Of a stretch of DNA of 64,000 bases, positions 15,589 to 24,005 are shown in pieces. The stretch is from Thermohalobaculum sp039026375. GTDB lineage: Bacteria > Pseudomonadota > Alphaproteobacteria > Rhodobacterales > Rhodobacteraceae. Positions within the stretch are counted from its first letter, which is position 1; each line of letters begins with the position of its first letter. The stretch is taken from NCBI GenBank assembly GCA_039026375.1, contig JBCCML010000019.1, positions 11,639 to 75,638 on the forward strand, read 5' to 3'. The position numbers and the translations under genes were made by a program. Below the pieces are notes generated by a model, which was not told where the DNA came from, searched no databases, and saw only the letters and a list, made by a program, of their open reading frames with translations.

Positions 15589-16664
15589 CCGGGTTGCGGG
15601 GCAATCGCGTCTACCTCGACTGGAACGCAACGGCGCCGCTCAGGCCTGAGGCGCGCGCGGCCATGTTTGCAGCGCTGGATGTCGTCGGTAATCCGTCCTC
15701 GGTGCACACGGAAGGTCGCGCTGCAAAGTCCATTATTGAAACGGCGCGGGCGCAGGTGGCCACCCTGGTTGGATGCTTGCCGGAGGAAGTGGTCTTCACC
15801 AGCGGTGCCACGGAAGCCGCCGCAATGATCGGCTGGTCGTTCGACGATATTGTCTGCGGCAGCGTCGAACATCCCTGCGTTTTGATCCATGCGCGGTCCA
15901 TTTACCCCACCGACCGCGATGGCCGGGTGCAAATGAGCCGGTACTCTGGTTTGGACACGGAACATGCCCTGCAGTTGGTCAACTCTGAAACGGGGGTGAT
16001 CCAGCCGCCCATGTCGTTTGAGTTGGGGCTTGTCGATGCGGTGCAGGGCATTGGGCGCATCCCATGGCGGTTTGACGAAGCGAACACGAAGACTGCAATC
16101 ATCTCTTCGCACAAAATCGGCGGGCCAAAGGGGGCTGGGGCAGCCATCATTCGGCGCGGCCTGGATATCGATCCGTTGATGGTGGGAGGCGGACAGGAAC
16201 AGAGCCGTCGCGCCGGGACCGAGGATGTGGCCGCGATCGCAGGTTTTGGTGCCGCTGCTGAGGCTGCTTTGCGTGACCTAGAGGACGATGTTTGGCGTCG
16301 GGTGGAAAAACTTAGAAATATTCTAGAGTACCGCCTTGCAGAGGCCGCGCCAAAAACCATCTTCTTTGGTCAAGATGCCGAAAGAGCGCCTAATACAACG
16401 TGTTTTGCCGTACCGGGCTGGGCTGGCGAAACCCAGGTTATGCAGATGGACCTGGCTGGTTTCGCGGTAAGTGCGGGCAGCGCGTGCTCTTCCGGGAAGG
16501 TTCAAAAAGCCAGTTCCGTACTGGCGTCAATGGGGTTCGAGCCCGAGATCGCATCATCTGCGATCCGCGTCTCGATGGGCCCCAAGACGACCGAAGCAGA
16601 GGTTACGGCCTTTGCCGATGCATGGATCGAACAATACCGCCGCCGCCAGGCGCGGGCCGCTTGA
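15585..16664 (+). CDS. cysteine desulfurase, class V aminotransferase (IscS/NifS-like)
   Basis: 359 residues. The PLP lysine is K177 in SSHKIGGPKG and the sulfur-accepting cysteine is C301 in AGSACSSGK, the class I (IscS/NifS) loop. It releases sulfur from cysteine as a protein persulfide. Starts at GTG 15585, overlapping iscR. It is shorter than typical IscS (about 400). The operon also encodes a class II enzyme, SufS, at its 3' end, so there are two desulfurases in one operon, a known arrangement in this order. A TAGAA-ATA-TTCTA palindrome lies inside the gene at 16313-16325. Confidence 0.92.
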   Translation: MTGLRGNRVYLDWNATAPLRPEARAAMFAALDVVGNPSSVHTEGRAAKSIIETARAQVATLVGCLPEEVVFTSGATEAAAMIGWSFDDIVCGSVEHPCVLIHARSIYPTDRDGRVQMSRYSGLDTEHALQLVNSETGVIQPPMSFELGLVDAVQGIGRIPWRFDEANTKTAIISSHKIGGPKGAGAAIIRRGLDIDPLMVGGGQEQSRRAGTEDVAAIAGFGAAAEAALRDLEDDVWRRVEKLRNILEYRLAEAAPKTIFFGQDAERAPNTTCFAVPGWAGETQVMQMDLAGFAVSAGSACSSGKVQKASSVLASMGFEPEIASSAIRVSMGPKTTEAEVTAFADAWIEQYRRRQARAA

Positions 16665-16675
16665 GGAGAGACAGG

Positions 16676-18220
16676 ATGAACGCTCTGGATACGGCAAAGC
16701 CGAGCGAAGCCGAAGTCAAAATCAAGGAAGGCGTCGATCTGGAAACTGTCGAGGCGGTTCGGTCGGTTGGTGAGCGCTACAAGTATGGCTGGGAGTCCGA
16801 GATCGAGACGGAGTTCGCTCCGAAAGGTCTCTCCGAGGACATCGTGCGCCTGATTTCGGAAAAAAAGGGCGAGCCCGAGTGGATGCTAAACTGGCGGCTT
16901 GCAGCTTTTCGCCGGTTCATGAAGATGGAAGAGCCCGATTGGGCAATGGTCGATTACCCTCCGATCGACCTGCAGGACCAGTATTATTACGCGGAACCGA
17001 AGAGCTTCAAGGAAAAACCCAAGAGCCTTGACGAAGTTGATCCCGAACTACTGCGGACCTACGAGAAATTGGGTATCCCACTGAGGGAACAGATGATCTT
17101 GGCGGGCGTTGAGGGCGCCGAAGCAGTGCCCGCCGCTGGCCGCAAGGTTGCCGTAGACGCCGTCTTCGACTCGGTGTCGGTTGGGACGACGTTCAAGGAA
17201 GAGCTGGCCAAAGCGGGCGTGATCTTTTGCTCGATCTCGGAAGCGCTGCGTGACTACCCAGACTTGGTGCGCAAGTACCTCGGCTCGGTCGTACCACAGA
17301 CAGATAACTACTACGCCTGCTTGAATTCTGCGGTGTTTTCGGACGGCTCATTCGTTTACGTGCCCGAGGGTGTGCGGTGTCCGATGGAGCTGTCCACTTA
17401 TTTCCGGATCAATGCCGAGAATACAGGCCAATTTGAGCGTACGCTCATCATTGCCGACAAGGGTTCCTACGTTTCCTACCTTGAGGGCTGCACGGCCCCT
17501 GAGCGCAAGACCAACCAGCTGCACGCAGCGGTGGTCGAACTCGTCCTGCTCGATGACGCGGAGATAAAATACTCGACGGTCCAGAATTGGTTCCCAGGGA
17601 ACGAGAACGGCGAAGGCGGTATCTACAACTTCGTGACCAAGCGCGCGGATTGCCGTGGCGATCGTTCGAAGGTGATGTGGACGCAGGTGGAGACGGGCTC
17701 TGCTGTAACATGGAAATATCCGTCTTGTGTGTTGCGCGGCGACGATAGTCAGGGCGAGTTTTACTCGATCGCGATCGCGAATAATGCCCAACAGGCCGAT
17801 ACCGGGACAAAGATGATCCATCTTGGAAAGCGCACCAAGTCGCGCATTGTCTCCAAGGGCATCAGTGCCGGCCGCGCCCAGAACACGTACCGTGGCCTAG
17901 TGTCGATGAGCCCGGCGGCGCAGAACAGTCGGAACTTCACGCAGTGCGATAGCCTGCTGATCGGCGACAAATGCGGCGCCCACACCGTGCCGTATATCGA
18001 AATGAAGAACATGTCGTCGCGCTCTGAGCACGAGGCGACGACATCGAAAGTCGACGACGATCAACTGTTCTATTGCCGGCAACGCGGCATAGACGAGGAG
18101 GATGCCGTCGCACTGATCGTGAATGGCTTCTGCAAGGAGGTCTTGCAGGAATTACCCATGGAGTTCGCCATGGAGGCGCAAAGCTTGGTCGCGATTAGCC
18201 TGGAGGGCAGCGTCGGGTAA
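16676..18220 (+). CDS. sufB: Fe-S cluster assembly scaffold SufB
   Basis: 514 residues. Family landmarks include the N-terminal helical region ending in DLQDQYYYAEPK, then VPEGVRCPMELSTYFRINAENTGQFERTLI, SYLEGCTAPE, and the C-terminal core NSRNFTQCDSLLIGD with SRSEHEATTSKVDDDQLFYCRQRGI. SufB is the main scaffold of the SufBC2D complex and receives sulfur and iron for Fe-S assembly in the cytosol. The ATG at 16676 has an agacagg site 3 bases upstream and aggagag further up. It follows the desulfurase by 11 bp. Confidence 0.96.
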   Translation: MNALDTAKPSEAEVKIKEGVDLETVEAVRSVGERYKYGWESEIETEFAPKGLSEDIVRLISEKKGEPEWMLNWRLAAFRRFMKMEEPDWAMVDYPPIDLQDQYYYAEPKSFKEKPKSLDEVDPELLRTYEKLGIPLREQMILAGVEGAEAVPAAGRKVAVDAVFDSVSVGTTFKEELAKAGVIFCSISEALRDYPDLVRKYLGSVVPQTDNYYACLNSAVFSDGSFVYVPEGVRCPMELSTYFRINAENTGQFERTLIIADKGSYVSYLEGCTAPERKTNQLHAAVVELVLLDDAEIKYSTVQNWFPGNENGEGGIYNFVTKRADCRGDRSKVMWTQVETGSAVTWKYPSCVLRGDDSQGEFYSIAIANNAQQADTGTKMIHLGKRTKSRIVSKGISAGRAQNTYRGLVSMSPAAQNSRNFTQCDSLLIGDKCGAHTVPYIEMKNMSSRSEHEATTSKVDDDQLFYCRQRGIDEEDAVALIVNGFCKEVLQELPMEFAMEAQSLVAISLEGSVG

Positions 18221-18255
18221 CACGCGCCCTCCAAGCCAAAAAGTAAGTTTCAAAG

Positions 18256-18314
18256 CGGCGCTTAAGCTCCAGCGAAACCTGCGCAGGTTTGCAAGCCTAA
18301 CGGCGCTTAAGCGC
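18256..18314. repeat. palindromes and CGGCGCTTAAG direct repeats between sufB and the next gene
   Basis: In the 125-bp gap after sufB, CGGCGCTTAAG occurs twice (18256-18266 and 18301-18311). Between the copies lies a perfect 16-bp palindrome, AAACCTGCGCAGGTTT (18275-18290). The second copy is part of GCGCTTAAGCGC (18303-18314). In RNA these can form consecutive hairpins inside the operon transcript. There is no U-tract, so it may be an mRNA stability or attenuation element and not a simple terminator. Confidence 0.45.
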
Positions 18315-18345
18315 GCCGCCTAACACGGCGCATAGAAAGGACAAC

Positions 18346-18639
18346 ATGCTTCAGCATACCCAACAAGGTGACGCGTTAATGGAGTTGGCCCTTGAGGCCG
18401 AGGGTTTCCTGCGAGAAGCGGGACATGACGTTCGGGTGGCGCCTGACGAAGGCCCGACAGCCTTTGATATCGTGCCCGGCGCAGGCGGGGACATGCTTTG
18501 CCGAGTGCAAGCGGTCGGGAAAGAAACTTGGGAGATTGCCCGCCCTGGTGGAGAGACGCTGACGGGATTGGGCGATCGGACGGCATTTTTGCGAATGCTG
18601 GAGAACGTCGTCGCGGCTCAGATCAAACAAGCGGCCTGA
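18346..18639 (+). CDS. small hypothetical protein in suf operon
   Basis: 97 residues, no known family recognised. The N-terminus MLQHTQQGDALMELALEAEGFLREAGHDVRVAP and the following strands (DIVPGAGGDMLCRVQAVGKETWEIARPG) suggest a small alpha-beta protein. An agaaagg site lies 6 bases before the ATG. It sits between sufB and the YbjQ-like gene, 8 bp before the latter, and is clearly in the operon. A role in Fe-S assembly is only inferred from position. Confidence 0.7.
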   Translation: MLQHTQQGDALMELALEAEGFLREAGHDVRVAPDEGPTAFDIVPGAGGDMLCRVQAVGKETWEIARPGGETLTGLGDRTAFLRMLENVVAAQIKQAA

Positions 18640-18647
18640 GGTTCAGC

Positions 18648-18962
18648 ATGATCGTCACGACCACCCCGTCGATCGAAGGCCGAGCAATCGCCCAGTACCA
18701 CGGCATCGTGGTGGGAGAGGCGATCCTTGGCGCGAACGTTTTCAAGGACATCTTTGCCGGGATCACTGACATCCTGGGCGGGCGTTCAGGCGCCTACGAA
18801 GAGGAAATGGCCAAGGCCCGTGAGACCGCCCTGCAAGAGATGCAGGAGCGGGCAGCTGCGATGGGGGCGAATGCGGTTGTCGGTGTCGATCTAGACTACG
18901 AAGTCATCAACAACATGTTGATGGTGTCTGCGTCCGGCACCGCGGTCAGCCTTTCAGGGTAA
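18648..18962 (+). CDS. YbjQ/UPF0145 family protein
   Basis: 104 residues matching the heavy-metal-binding YbjQ family: MIVTTTPSIEGRAIAQYHGIVVGEAI at the start, AGITDILGGRSGAYEEEMAKAR, and GANAVVGVDLDYEVI...MVSASGTAV at the end. These proteins form pentameric rings; their role is unknown and metal binding is only proposed. It has no cysteines. It lies 8 bp after the previous small gene inside the suf operon. Confidence 0.88.
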   Translation: MIVTTTPSIEGRAIAQYHGIVVGEAILGANVFKDIFAGITDILGGRSGAYEEEMAKARETALQEMQERAAAMGANAVVGVDLDYEVINNMLMVSASGTAVSLSG

Positions 18963-19085
18963 GACTGATGCAACGGTGGTTAAAATATCCCGCACCAAGT
19001 AACCATTTGGTAGAGGAATCGTCAGACACCTCGATCAGCCGGGCTTGCAGAATGCACCCGGATTCTTGCCAGAAGGGATCGAGAA

Positions 19086-19571
19086 ATGACCGACCAAAAA
19101 ACCACCGTCGTGGGCGGCCAGGCACATCAATCGACAGTTTCGGACGAGATTGCCGCAGCACTGCATCAAGCATTCGCGCGGATCGACCAACTGGATACCG
19201 ATCCAATAATTCGCCTAGCGCTTGCGCGGGTCGCAATCCGTTCCTTTGCGGCGGAGATCGCCGCCGCATATTCAACCCACGGGCAAGAGTTAGCCGACGA
19301 GTTCGAGGGTATGGCGGAGTCGCTTCGGGGTGACGAACACTTGCCAGCCGCCATCCAGCGCGTGCTGGGGACAGATCAGGGTGCCGAGGAGGCATTGTTA
19401 GGAGGAGAAGGCGATGTTGAAGGTCGAGAACCTGCAAGTCTCGCTGGAGGAAGAGGACAAACAGATCCTCAAGGGTCTGACATTGGAAGTCCCCGCCGGG
19501 GAAGTTCACGCAATAATGGGGCCGAACGGCTCCGGAAAGAGCACGCTATCTTACGTGTTGGCGGGGCGTGA
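19086..19571 (+). CDS. hypothetical protein overlapping the start of sufC
   Basis: The frame encodes 161 residues from an ATG after a gatcgagaa stretch. The first about 105 residues (VSDEIAAALHQAFARIDQL, ALARVAIRSFAAEIAAAY, ELADEFEGMAESLRGDEHLP) look like a normal helical protein. The last about 50 residues run through the sufC coding sequence in another frame and are Gly/Arg-rich, as expected of a shadow. Either the gene really overlaps sufC by 158 bp, or it has lost its original stop near 19400. No family recognised. Confidence 0.5.
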   Translation: MTDQKTTVVGGQAHQSTVSDEIAAALHQAFARIDQLDTDPIIRLALARVAIRSFAAEIAAAYSTHGQELADEFEGMAESLRGDEHLPAAIQRVLGTDQGAEEALLGGEGDVEGREPASLAGGRGQTDPQGSDIGSPRRGSSRNNGAERLRKEHAILRVGGA

Positions 19572-20169
19572 CGGCTACGAGGTAACGGGCGGTTCCGCCA
19601 CGCTGGATGGCGAAGACGTCCTCGAGATGGAGCCGGAGGAGCGTGCCGCCGCAGGGCTCTTCCTAGCTTTCCAATACCCGGTCGAAATACCGGGTGTTGG
19701 TAACATGACATTCTTGCGCACTGCGCTGAATGCTCAGCGCAAATCACGTGGGGAAGAAGAAATCTCGGCGCCTGATTTCCTCAAGCTCGTTCGTTCCAAG
19801 GCAAAAGAGCTTTCGATTGACGCCGATATGTTGAAGCGTCCGGTCAACGTAGGGTTCTCGGGCGGCGAGAAAAAGCGCAACGAAATCTTGCAGATGGCAA
19901 TCCTTGAGCCGCGGATGTGCATCCTCGACGAGACCGACTCGGGCTTGGATGTCGACGCGATGAAGCTGGTGTCACAGGGGGTGAACGCACTTCGTGACGC
20001 TGGGCGTGGGTTTTTGGTGATAACGCACTACCAGCGCCTGCTGGATCACATCAAACCAGACGTCGTACATATCATGGCAGATGGGCGCGTCGTGGAAACT
20101 GGCGGTCCAGAGCTGGCCCTGAAGGTCGAGAACGAAGGATACGCTGACATCCTCGCATCGGTGGCCTGA
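19414..20169 (+). CDS. sufC: Fe-S cluster assembly ATPase SufC
   Basis: 251 residues, full length. Walker A is GPNGSGKS at 36-43, the ABC signature FSGGEKKR at 148-155 and Walker B CILDETDSGLD starts at 169, the DETDSGLD form specific to SufC. It is the ATPase of the cytosolic SufBC2D complex. A very strong site (aggagga) precedes the ATG by 8 bases. It is followed after 1 bp by sufD. Confidence 0.97.
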   Translation: MLKVENLQVSLEEEDKQILKGLTLEVPAGEVHAIMGPNGSGKSTLSYVLAGRDGYEVTGGSATLDGEDVLEMEPEERAAAGLFLAFQYPVEIPGVGNMTFLRTALNAQRKSRGEEEISAPDFLKLVRSKAKELSIDADMLKRPVNVGFSGGEKKRNEILQMAILEPRMCILDETDSGLDVDAMKLVSQGVNALRDAGRGFLVITHYQRLLDHIKPDVVHIMADGRVVETGGPELALKVENEGYADILASVA

Positions 20170-20170
20170 G

Positions 20171-21448
20171 ATGAGCCGGAAAGCTGAGTTGCAGAACGCC
20201 AAAAGGTTGGCAGCAGAGGCGCAACTGTCCGCGTTGCCTATGCCAGTTGGCGAAGCGAATTGGGCCAGAGACACGCGCGCAAAGGCGAGGGCACGGTTAC
20301 TCGACGCTGGCGCGCCGGCACGGCGTGACGAGTATTGGAGATACACGAACCCGGAAGAGTTTGCCGCACCGGCAGCACTGGCAGATGCCGCAGACATCGC
20401 GGCTGAACCCGACCCTTTTGAGGCCATTGCGGCGCCTAAGATTCGCTTCATCAATGGCCATCTACGGGCCGATCTATCGGATCCACTAGGGCAACAGGGC
20501 CTGGCGGTCGCAGCGTTGCAGCCGACCCTTCAACAGGACATTTCGATAGGAGCTCAGTTGTTCGGCCAGTTAGAGGCCCGTGGGCAGGACATGGTGCCCC
20601 GACCACTAGCAGTGTTGAATACGGCAGTAGCAACGCAGGGCCTTGTGATCCAGGCAACGGGTACCGCGGTTCAGCGGGTGGCCTATCAACAGATTGGCGC
20701 AGGAATAGGCTTTGTCCGACATCTAATCCGCGTTGAAAGTGGGGCTGAGTTCACGCTGCTTGAATCTGGCACACCCAGCAATTCAGTGATCGAAGTCGAT
20801 CTTGCTGATGGTGCGATCTTCCATCATGTGCGGGTACAAGTTGCGCCGGATAGCGCACGCGCCACACACGTTTTTGCGCGGATTGCTGGAAATGCGGCAT
20901 TCAAGAGCTTCACTTTGACCGCTGACGGAAAGCTCACTCGGAATGAAACCGTTATCGAACTGGTGGGTGGCGAGGCATCCGGTCACATCGCGGGAGCCGT
21001 GCTGGCAGAAGGTGACACCCATACCGACAGCACCGTCTTCGTCACGCATGACGCCGTGAATTGCGAGAGCCGCCAGGTCTTCAAGAACGTCGTTGGCGGG
21101 ACGGCAAAGTCAATCTTCCAGGGCAAGATCTACGTGAAAGAAGGCGCCCAAAAGACAGATGGATATCAAATCAGCCAAGCGGTCCTGTTAAATGACGGCG
21201 CCGAGTTCTCAGCAAAACCCGAACTCGAAATCTATGCAGACGATGTAGCCTGTTCGCATGGCTCAACCACAGGTGCCTTGGATCCAACAGCGATGTTCTA
21301 CCTCCGCTCGCGTGGGGTTCCGAAAGCCGAGGCTGAGGCGCTGTTGATTGCGGCGTTTGCCGACGAGGCCATCGAAGAAATCGCCGATACCGAACTGGGC
21401 GACATTGTGCGCAACGAAGTTGCTAAGTGGATGGCGGGTCGTGGCTGA
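20171..21448 (+). CDS. sufD: Fe-S cluster assembly protein SufD
   Basis: 425 residues. The N-terminal half is variable and helical (ends near DEYWRYTNPEEFA, the conserved WRYT block). The C-terminal beta-helix carries TDSTVFVTHDAVNCESRQVFKNVVGGTAKSIFQGKIYVKEGAQKTDGYQ and ELEIYADDVACSHGSTTGALD, typical of SufD with its conserved cysteine and histidine. It partners SufB in the scaffold. The stop overlaps a GTG start of the next gene. Confidence 0.95.
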   Translation: MSRKAELQNAKRLAAEAQLSALPMPVGEANWARDTRAKARARLLDAGAPARRDEYWRYTNPEEFAAPAALADAADIAAEPDPFEAIAAPKIRFINGHLRADLSDPLGQQGLAVAALQPTLQQDISIGAQLFGQLEARGQDMVPRPLAVLNTAVATQGLVIQATGTAVQRVAYQQIGAGIGFVRHLIRVESGAEFTLLESGTPSNSVIEVDLADGAIFHHVRVQVAPDSARATHVFARIAGNAAFKSFTLTADGKLTRNETVIELVGGEASGHIAGAVLAEGDTHTDSTVFVTHDAVNCESRQVFKNVVGGTAKSIFQGKIYVKEGAQKTDGYQISQAVLLNDGAEFSAKPELEIYADDVACSHGSTTGALDPTAMFYLRSRGVPKAEAEALLIAAFADEAIEEIADTELGDIVRNEVAKWMAGRG

Positions 21449-22022
21449 GACGATCGCCCATCCCGGGCTGCTCCTCGGGATGGCACGTTTCTACCATTCT
21501 CCGCGTCTTTCGATGCGAGGCGTCCTAGATAGCGCGCCGACTGAATCCCGTTTGCTGGTTTATATGATGTTCGGCCTGGTCATCATGCTTGCCGGCAAGC
21601 TCTTACAGCTGGCGATGGAGGTGCCACCGGGGACCGAACGCTTCATGAGTAGAGCCGTCGCAGAGGCGGGTGCCTGGTTGTTCATCACGCCGCTCGTTTA
21701 CTACGCCCTCGCAGCGATCGGCACCTTGATTAGCAAGCTGTTTCGAGGCCATGGCGGTTGGCAATCTGGCCGTGCAGCCTTTTTTTGGGCCTCGTTGGTG
21801 TCCGCGCCCATCATGGCTCTAAGCTACATCGTTCCACCTATGATTGTGAGCGCGCCTGCGTGGGTTCCGGCTGCTGTGATCCAACTGGGCCCTGTGTTCT
21901 TCATCTGGGCGTTGGCGCAGTGTTTCGCCGAGGCCTTTGAGTTTCGCCAAGTTTGGATGGTCTTTGCAACCATGTCTGCCCCGATCTTGGCGATCTTTGT
22001 TGTGTTGCGATTGGCAGGTTAA
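21441..22022 (+). CDS. YIP1 family membrane protein (first copy)
   Basis: 193 residues from the GTG at 21441, which overlaps the sufD stop. Four to five hydrophobic segments are visible: LLVYMMFGLVIMLAGKLLQLA, AWLFITPLVYYALAAIGTLI, AAFFWASLVSAPIMALSYIV, VIQLGPVFFIWALAQCF and a C-terminal one. The pattern fits bacterial YIP1-domain proteins. Their role is unknown. Its place between sufD and sufS, next to a second copy, is conserved enough in Rhodobacterales that I consider it part of the operon. Confidence 0.75.
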   Translation: MAETIAHPGLLLGMARFYHSPRLSMRGVLDSAPTESRLLVYMMFGLVIMLAGKLLQLAMEVPPGTERFMSRAVAEAGAWLFITPLVYYALAAIGTLISKLFRGHGGWQSGRAAFFWASLVSAPIMALSYIVPPMIVSAPAWVPAAVIQLGPVFFIWALAQCFAEAFEFRQVWMVFATMSAPILAIFVVLRLAG

Positions 22023-22117
22023 GGCAGAGATCGTCGCAGGATGGGACTGCCAAGAATAACAATGCTATATCGTCTTCCGCGAGCGCCGAAACGCGGGCAC
22101 TTTGGGGTGAAGTTCGA

Positions 22118-22729
22118 ATGATCGCTGAAGCGGTTTCACGTTTGGTGGAGGGGTATGTTTCCCCGCGTGCATCGGCGCGGCGGATGCTGGACAGCGACTT
22201 CGGCTGGGACACGATCGCCCTTCTGGTCATTTTGGGCTATTTGATCTCGGCTTGTTTTGCAATTTTTGTTCCGATCGAGCAGGCGACTACGTCGCTTATC
22301 GCCAAACACGTTTGGGGCGTTCTGAACCAAGTGCTTGGAATTGCGTTGATTAGCGCGTTGGCTTGGCAGCTTGGACGCTGGTCGGGCGGCACATCGACGT
22401 TCCAGCAAATGGCCCTGGTTCTGGGCTGGCATCAGGTGGTTATAGCGTTCCTGTCGCCATTTCTTTTGGGCTTGGTGGCACGGATGCAGTCTACCGTTGC
22501 GTCGATCGAGGAGCAGGCTGCGCGCGGTGAAACGCCGCCAGTTCCGGACGTTGGCGGCGGCGTGGTCTTGGGCGGCATGATTGCGGCCGGATATGCGCTG
22601 TGGCTGATGGCGAGTTTCATCGCGGAAGCACACGGTTTCCGAAGCGCCATGGGCGTGGTCGGCGTGATGCTCGGCCTGCCTCTAGCTTTCGCCTTTTTGG
22701 CTGCAGGTCTGCTGGGTGGGGCCGGCTGA
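22118..22729 (+). CDS. YIP1 family membrane protein (second copy)
   Basis: 203 residues. After a short cytoplasmic N-terminus (EAVSRLVEGYVSPRASARRML) there are five hydrophobic segments: IALLVILGYLISACFAIFV, VLGIALISALAWQL, VVIAFLSPFLLGLVA, GGVVLGGMIAAGYALWLMASFI and VVGVMLGLPLAFAFLAAGLL. It is the same family and length as the gene before it and probably a diverged duplicate or a heteromeric partner. It ends 18 bp before sufS. The ATG was chosen because the upstream frame is not hydrophobic and has no ribosome-binding site. Confidence 0.72.
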   Translation: MIAEAVSRLVEGYVSPRASARRMLDSDFGWDTIALLVILGYLISACFAIFVPIEQATTSLIAKHVWGVLNQVLGIALISALAWQLGRWSGGTSTFQQMALVLGWHQVVIAFLSPFLLGLVARMQSTVASIEEQAARGETPPVPDVGGGVVLGGMIAAGYALWLMASFIAEAHGFRSAMGVVGVMLGLPLAFAFLAAGLLGGAG

Positions 22730-22747
22730 CACTCTGAAGGAGACGAG

Positions 22748-23968
22748 ATGTACGACGTCAATCGCATTCGCGAGGACTTTCCGATCCTGTCACGGAAGGT
22801 GAACGGAGCCCCGCTGGTGTATCTGGATAACGGGGCCAGCGCGCAGAAACCACGCGTTGTTATCGATGCTGTCAGTCATGCCTACGAGCATGAGTACGCC
22901 AATGTTCACCGCGGTCTGCATTACCTGTCCAACGTGGCAACCGAAAACTACGAGGCAGTTCGGGGCAAGATCGCCAACTTCCTGGGTGCGGCCTCGGAAG
23001 AGGAAATCGTCTTTGTGTCAAATGGCACAGAGGCCACCAATATCGTAGCCTATTCATGGGCGATGCCGCGGATACAGCCCGGTGACGAGATCATCCTGTC
23101 GGTGATGGAACACCATGCCAACATCATTCCGTGGCACTTTCTACGCGAGCGATTTGGCGCCGTCCTTCGCTGGATTGATGTGGACATGAACGGCGATTTG
23201 GACCCGCAAGCGGTGATCGATGCTATGGGTCCGCGCACGAAGTTGGTCGCACTGACCCATATGTCGAACGTGCTGGGCACGGTGGTCGATGTCGAGACCA
23301 TCTGCGCCGAAGCGCGTGAGCGCGGTATCGTGACCGTTTTGGACGGCTGTCAAGCCGCCGTTCACATGCCGGTCAACGTGGCTGAGATCGGCTGCGACTT
23401 CTATGTGATTACGGGGCACAAGCTTTACGGCCCATCGGGATCCGGCGCTCTCTACGCGAGGAGTGAGCGCCTGGCGGAAATGCAACCCTTCAAGGGGGGT
23501 GGCGACATGATCCGGACGGTCGCAAAAGAAGAAGTCAGTTACATGGATGGCCCATTGCGGTTTGAAGCGGGCACCCCGAACATTGTCCAGATGATAGGTT
23601 TGGGCGCGGCGATCGACTATATGCAAGCGCTCGGTATGGAGCAGATCGCGGCACATGAGGCTGAGTTGCGGGACTACACGGAGGAGCGCCTGGGTGGTCT
23701 CAACTGGCTGGATTTGTACGGAAAATCATCCACAAAGGGCGCAATCTTTTCGTTCAACTTGCAGGGTGGGGCACATCCTCACGATGTCTCTACAATCGTT
23801 GACAAAAAGGGTGTGGCGGTGCGTGCGGGTCATCACTGCGCCCAGCCCTTGATGACGCATCTTGGCGTGACATCCACCTGCCGCGCGTCCTTTGGTTTGT
23901 ACAATACTAAAGAAGAGGTCGACACACTGGTCGAGGCGTTGGAGCTGTGCCGAGAGCTTTTCGGCTGA
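22748..23968 (+). CDS. sufS: cysteine desulfurase SufS
   Basis: 406 residues, typical of class II desulfurases. The PLP lysine is K225 in ITGHKLYGPSG and the catalytic cysteine C364 lies in RAGHHCAQP, the SufS-type loop. It mobilises sulfur from cysteine for SufB, normally with SufE or SufU; neither gene is in this window. An aaggagacg site precedes the ATG. It is the last gene of the operon: the usual sufT (DUF59) and sufA/iscA genes found after sufS in related bacteria are absent. Confidence 0.95.
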   Translation: MYDVNRIREDFPILSRKVNGAPLVYLDNGASAQKPRVVIDAVSHAYEHEYANVHRGLHYLSNVATENYEAVRGKIANFLGAASEEEIVFVSNGTEATNIVAYSWAMPRIQPGDEIILSVMEHHANIIPWHFLRERFGAVLRWIDVDMNGDLDPQAVIDAMGPRTKLVALTHMSNVLGTVVDVETICAEARERGIVTVLDGCQAAVHMPVNVAEIGCDFYVITGHKLYGPSGSGALYARSERLAEMQPFKGGGDMIRTVAKEEVSYMDGPLRFEAGTPNIVQMIGLGAAIDYMQALGMEQIAAHEAELRDYTEERLGGLNWLDLYGKSSTKGAIFSFNLQGGAHPHDVSTIVDKKGVAVRAGHHCAQPLMTHLGVTSTCRASFGLYNTKEEVDTLVEALELCRELFG

Positions 23969-23986
23969 AAGCAGATATCGAAAATG

Positions 23987-23998
23987 GCCGTCGACGGC
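23987..23998. terminator. short palindrome between convergent sufS and hydantoinase-like gene
   Basis: GCCGTCGACGGC is a perfect 12-bp palindrome in the 37-bp gap between two convergent stops. It could form a short hairpin in either transcript and contribute to termination, but no U-tract follows. Confidence 0.3.
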
Positions 23999-24005
23999 AT
24001 GAGGC

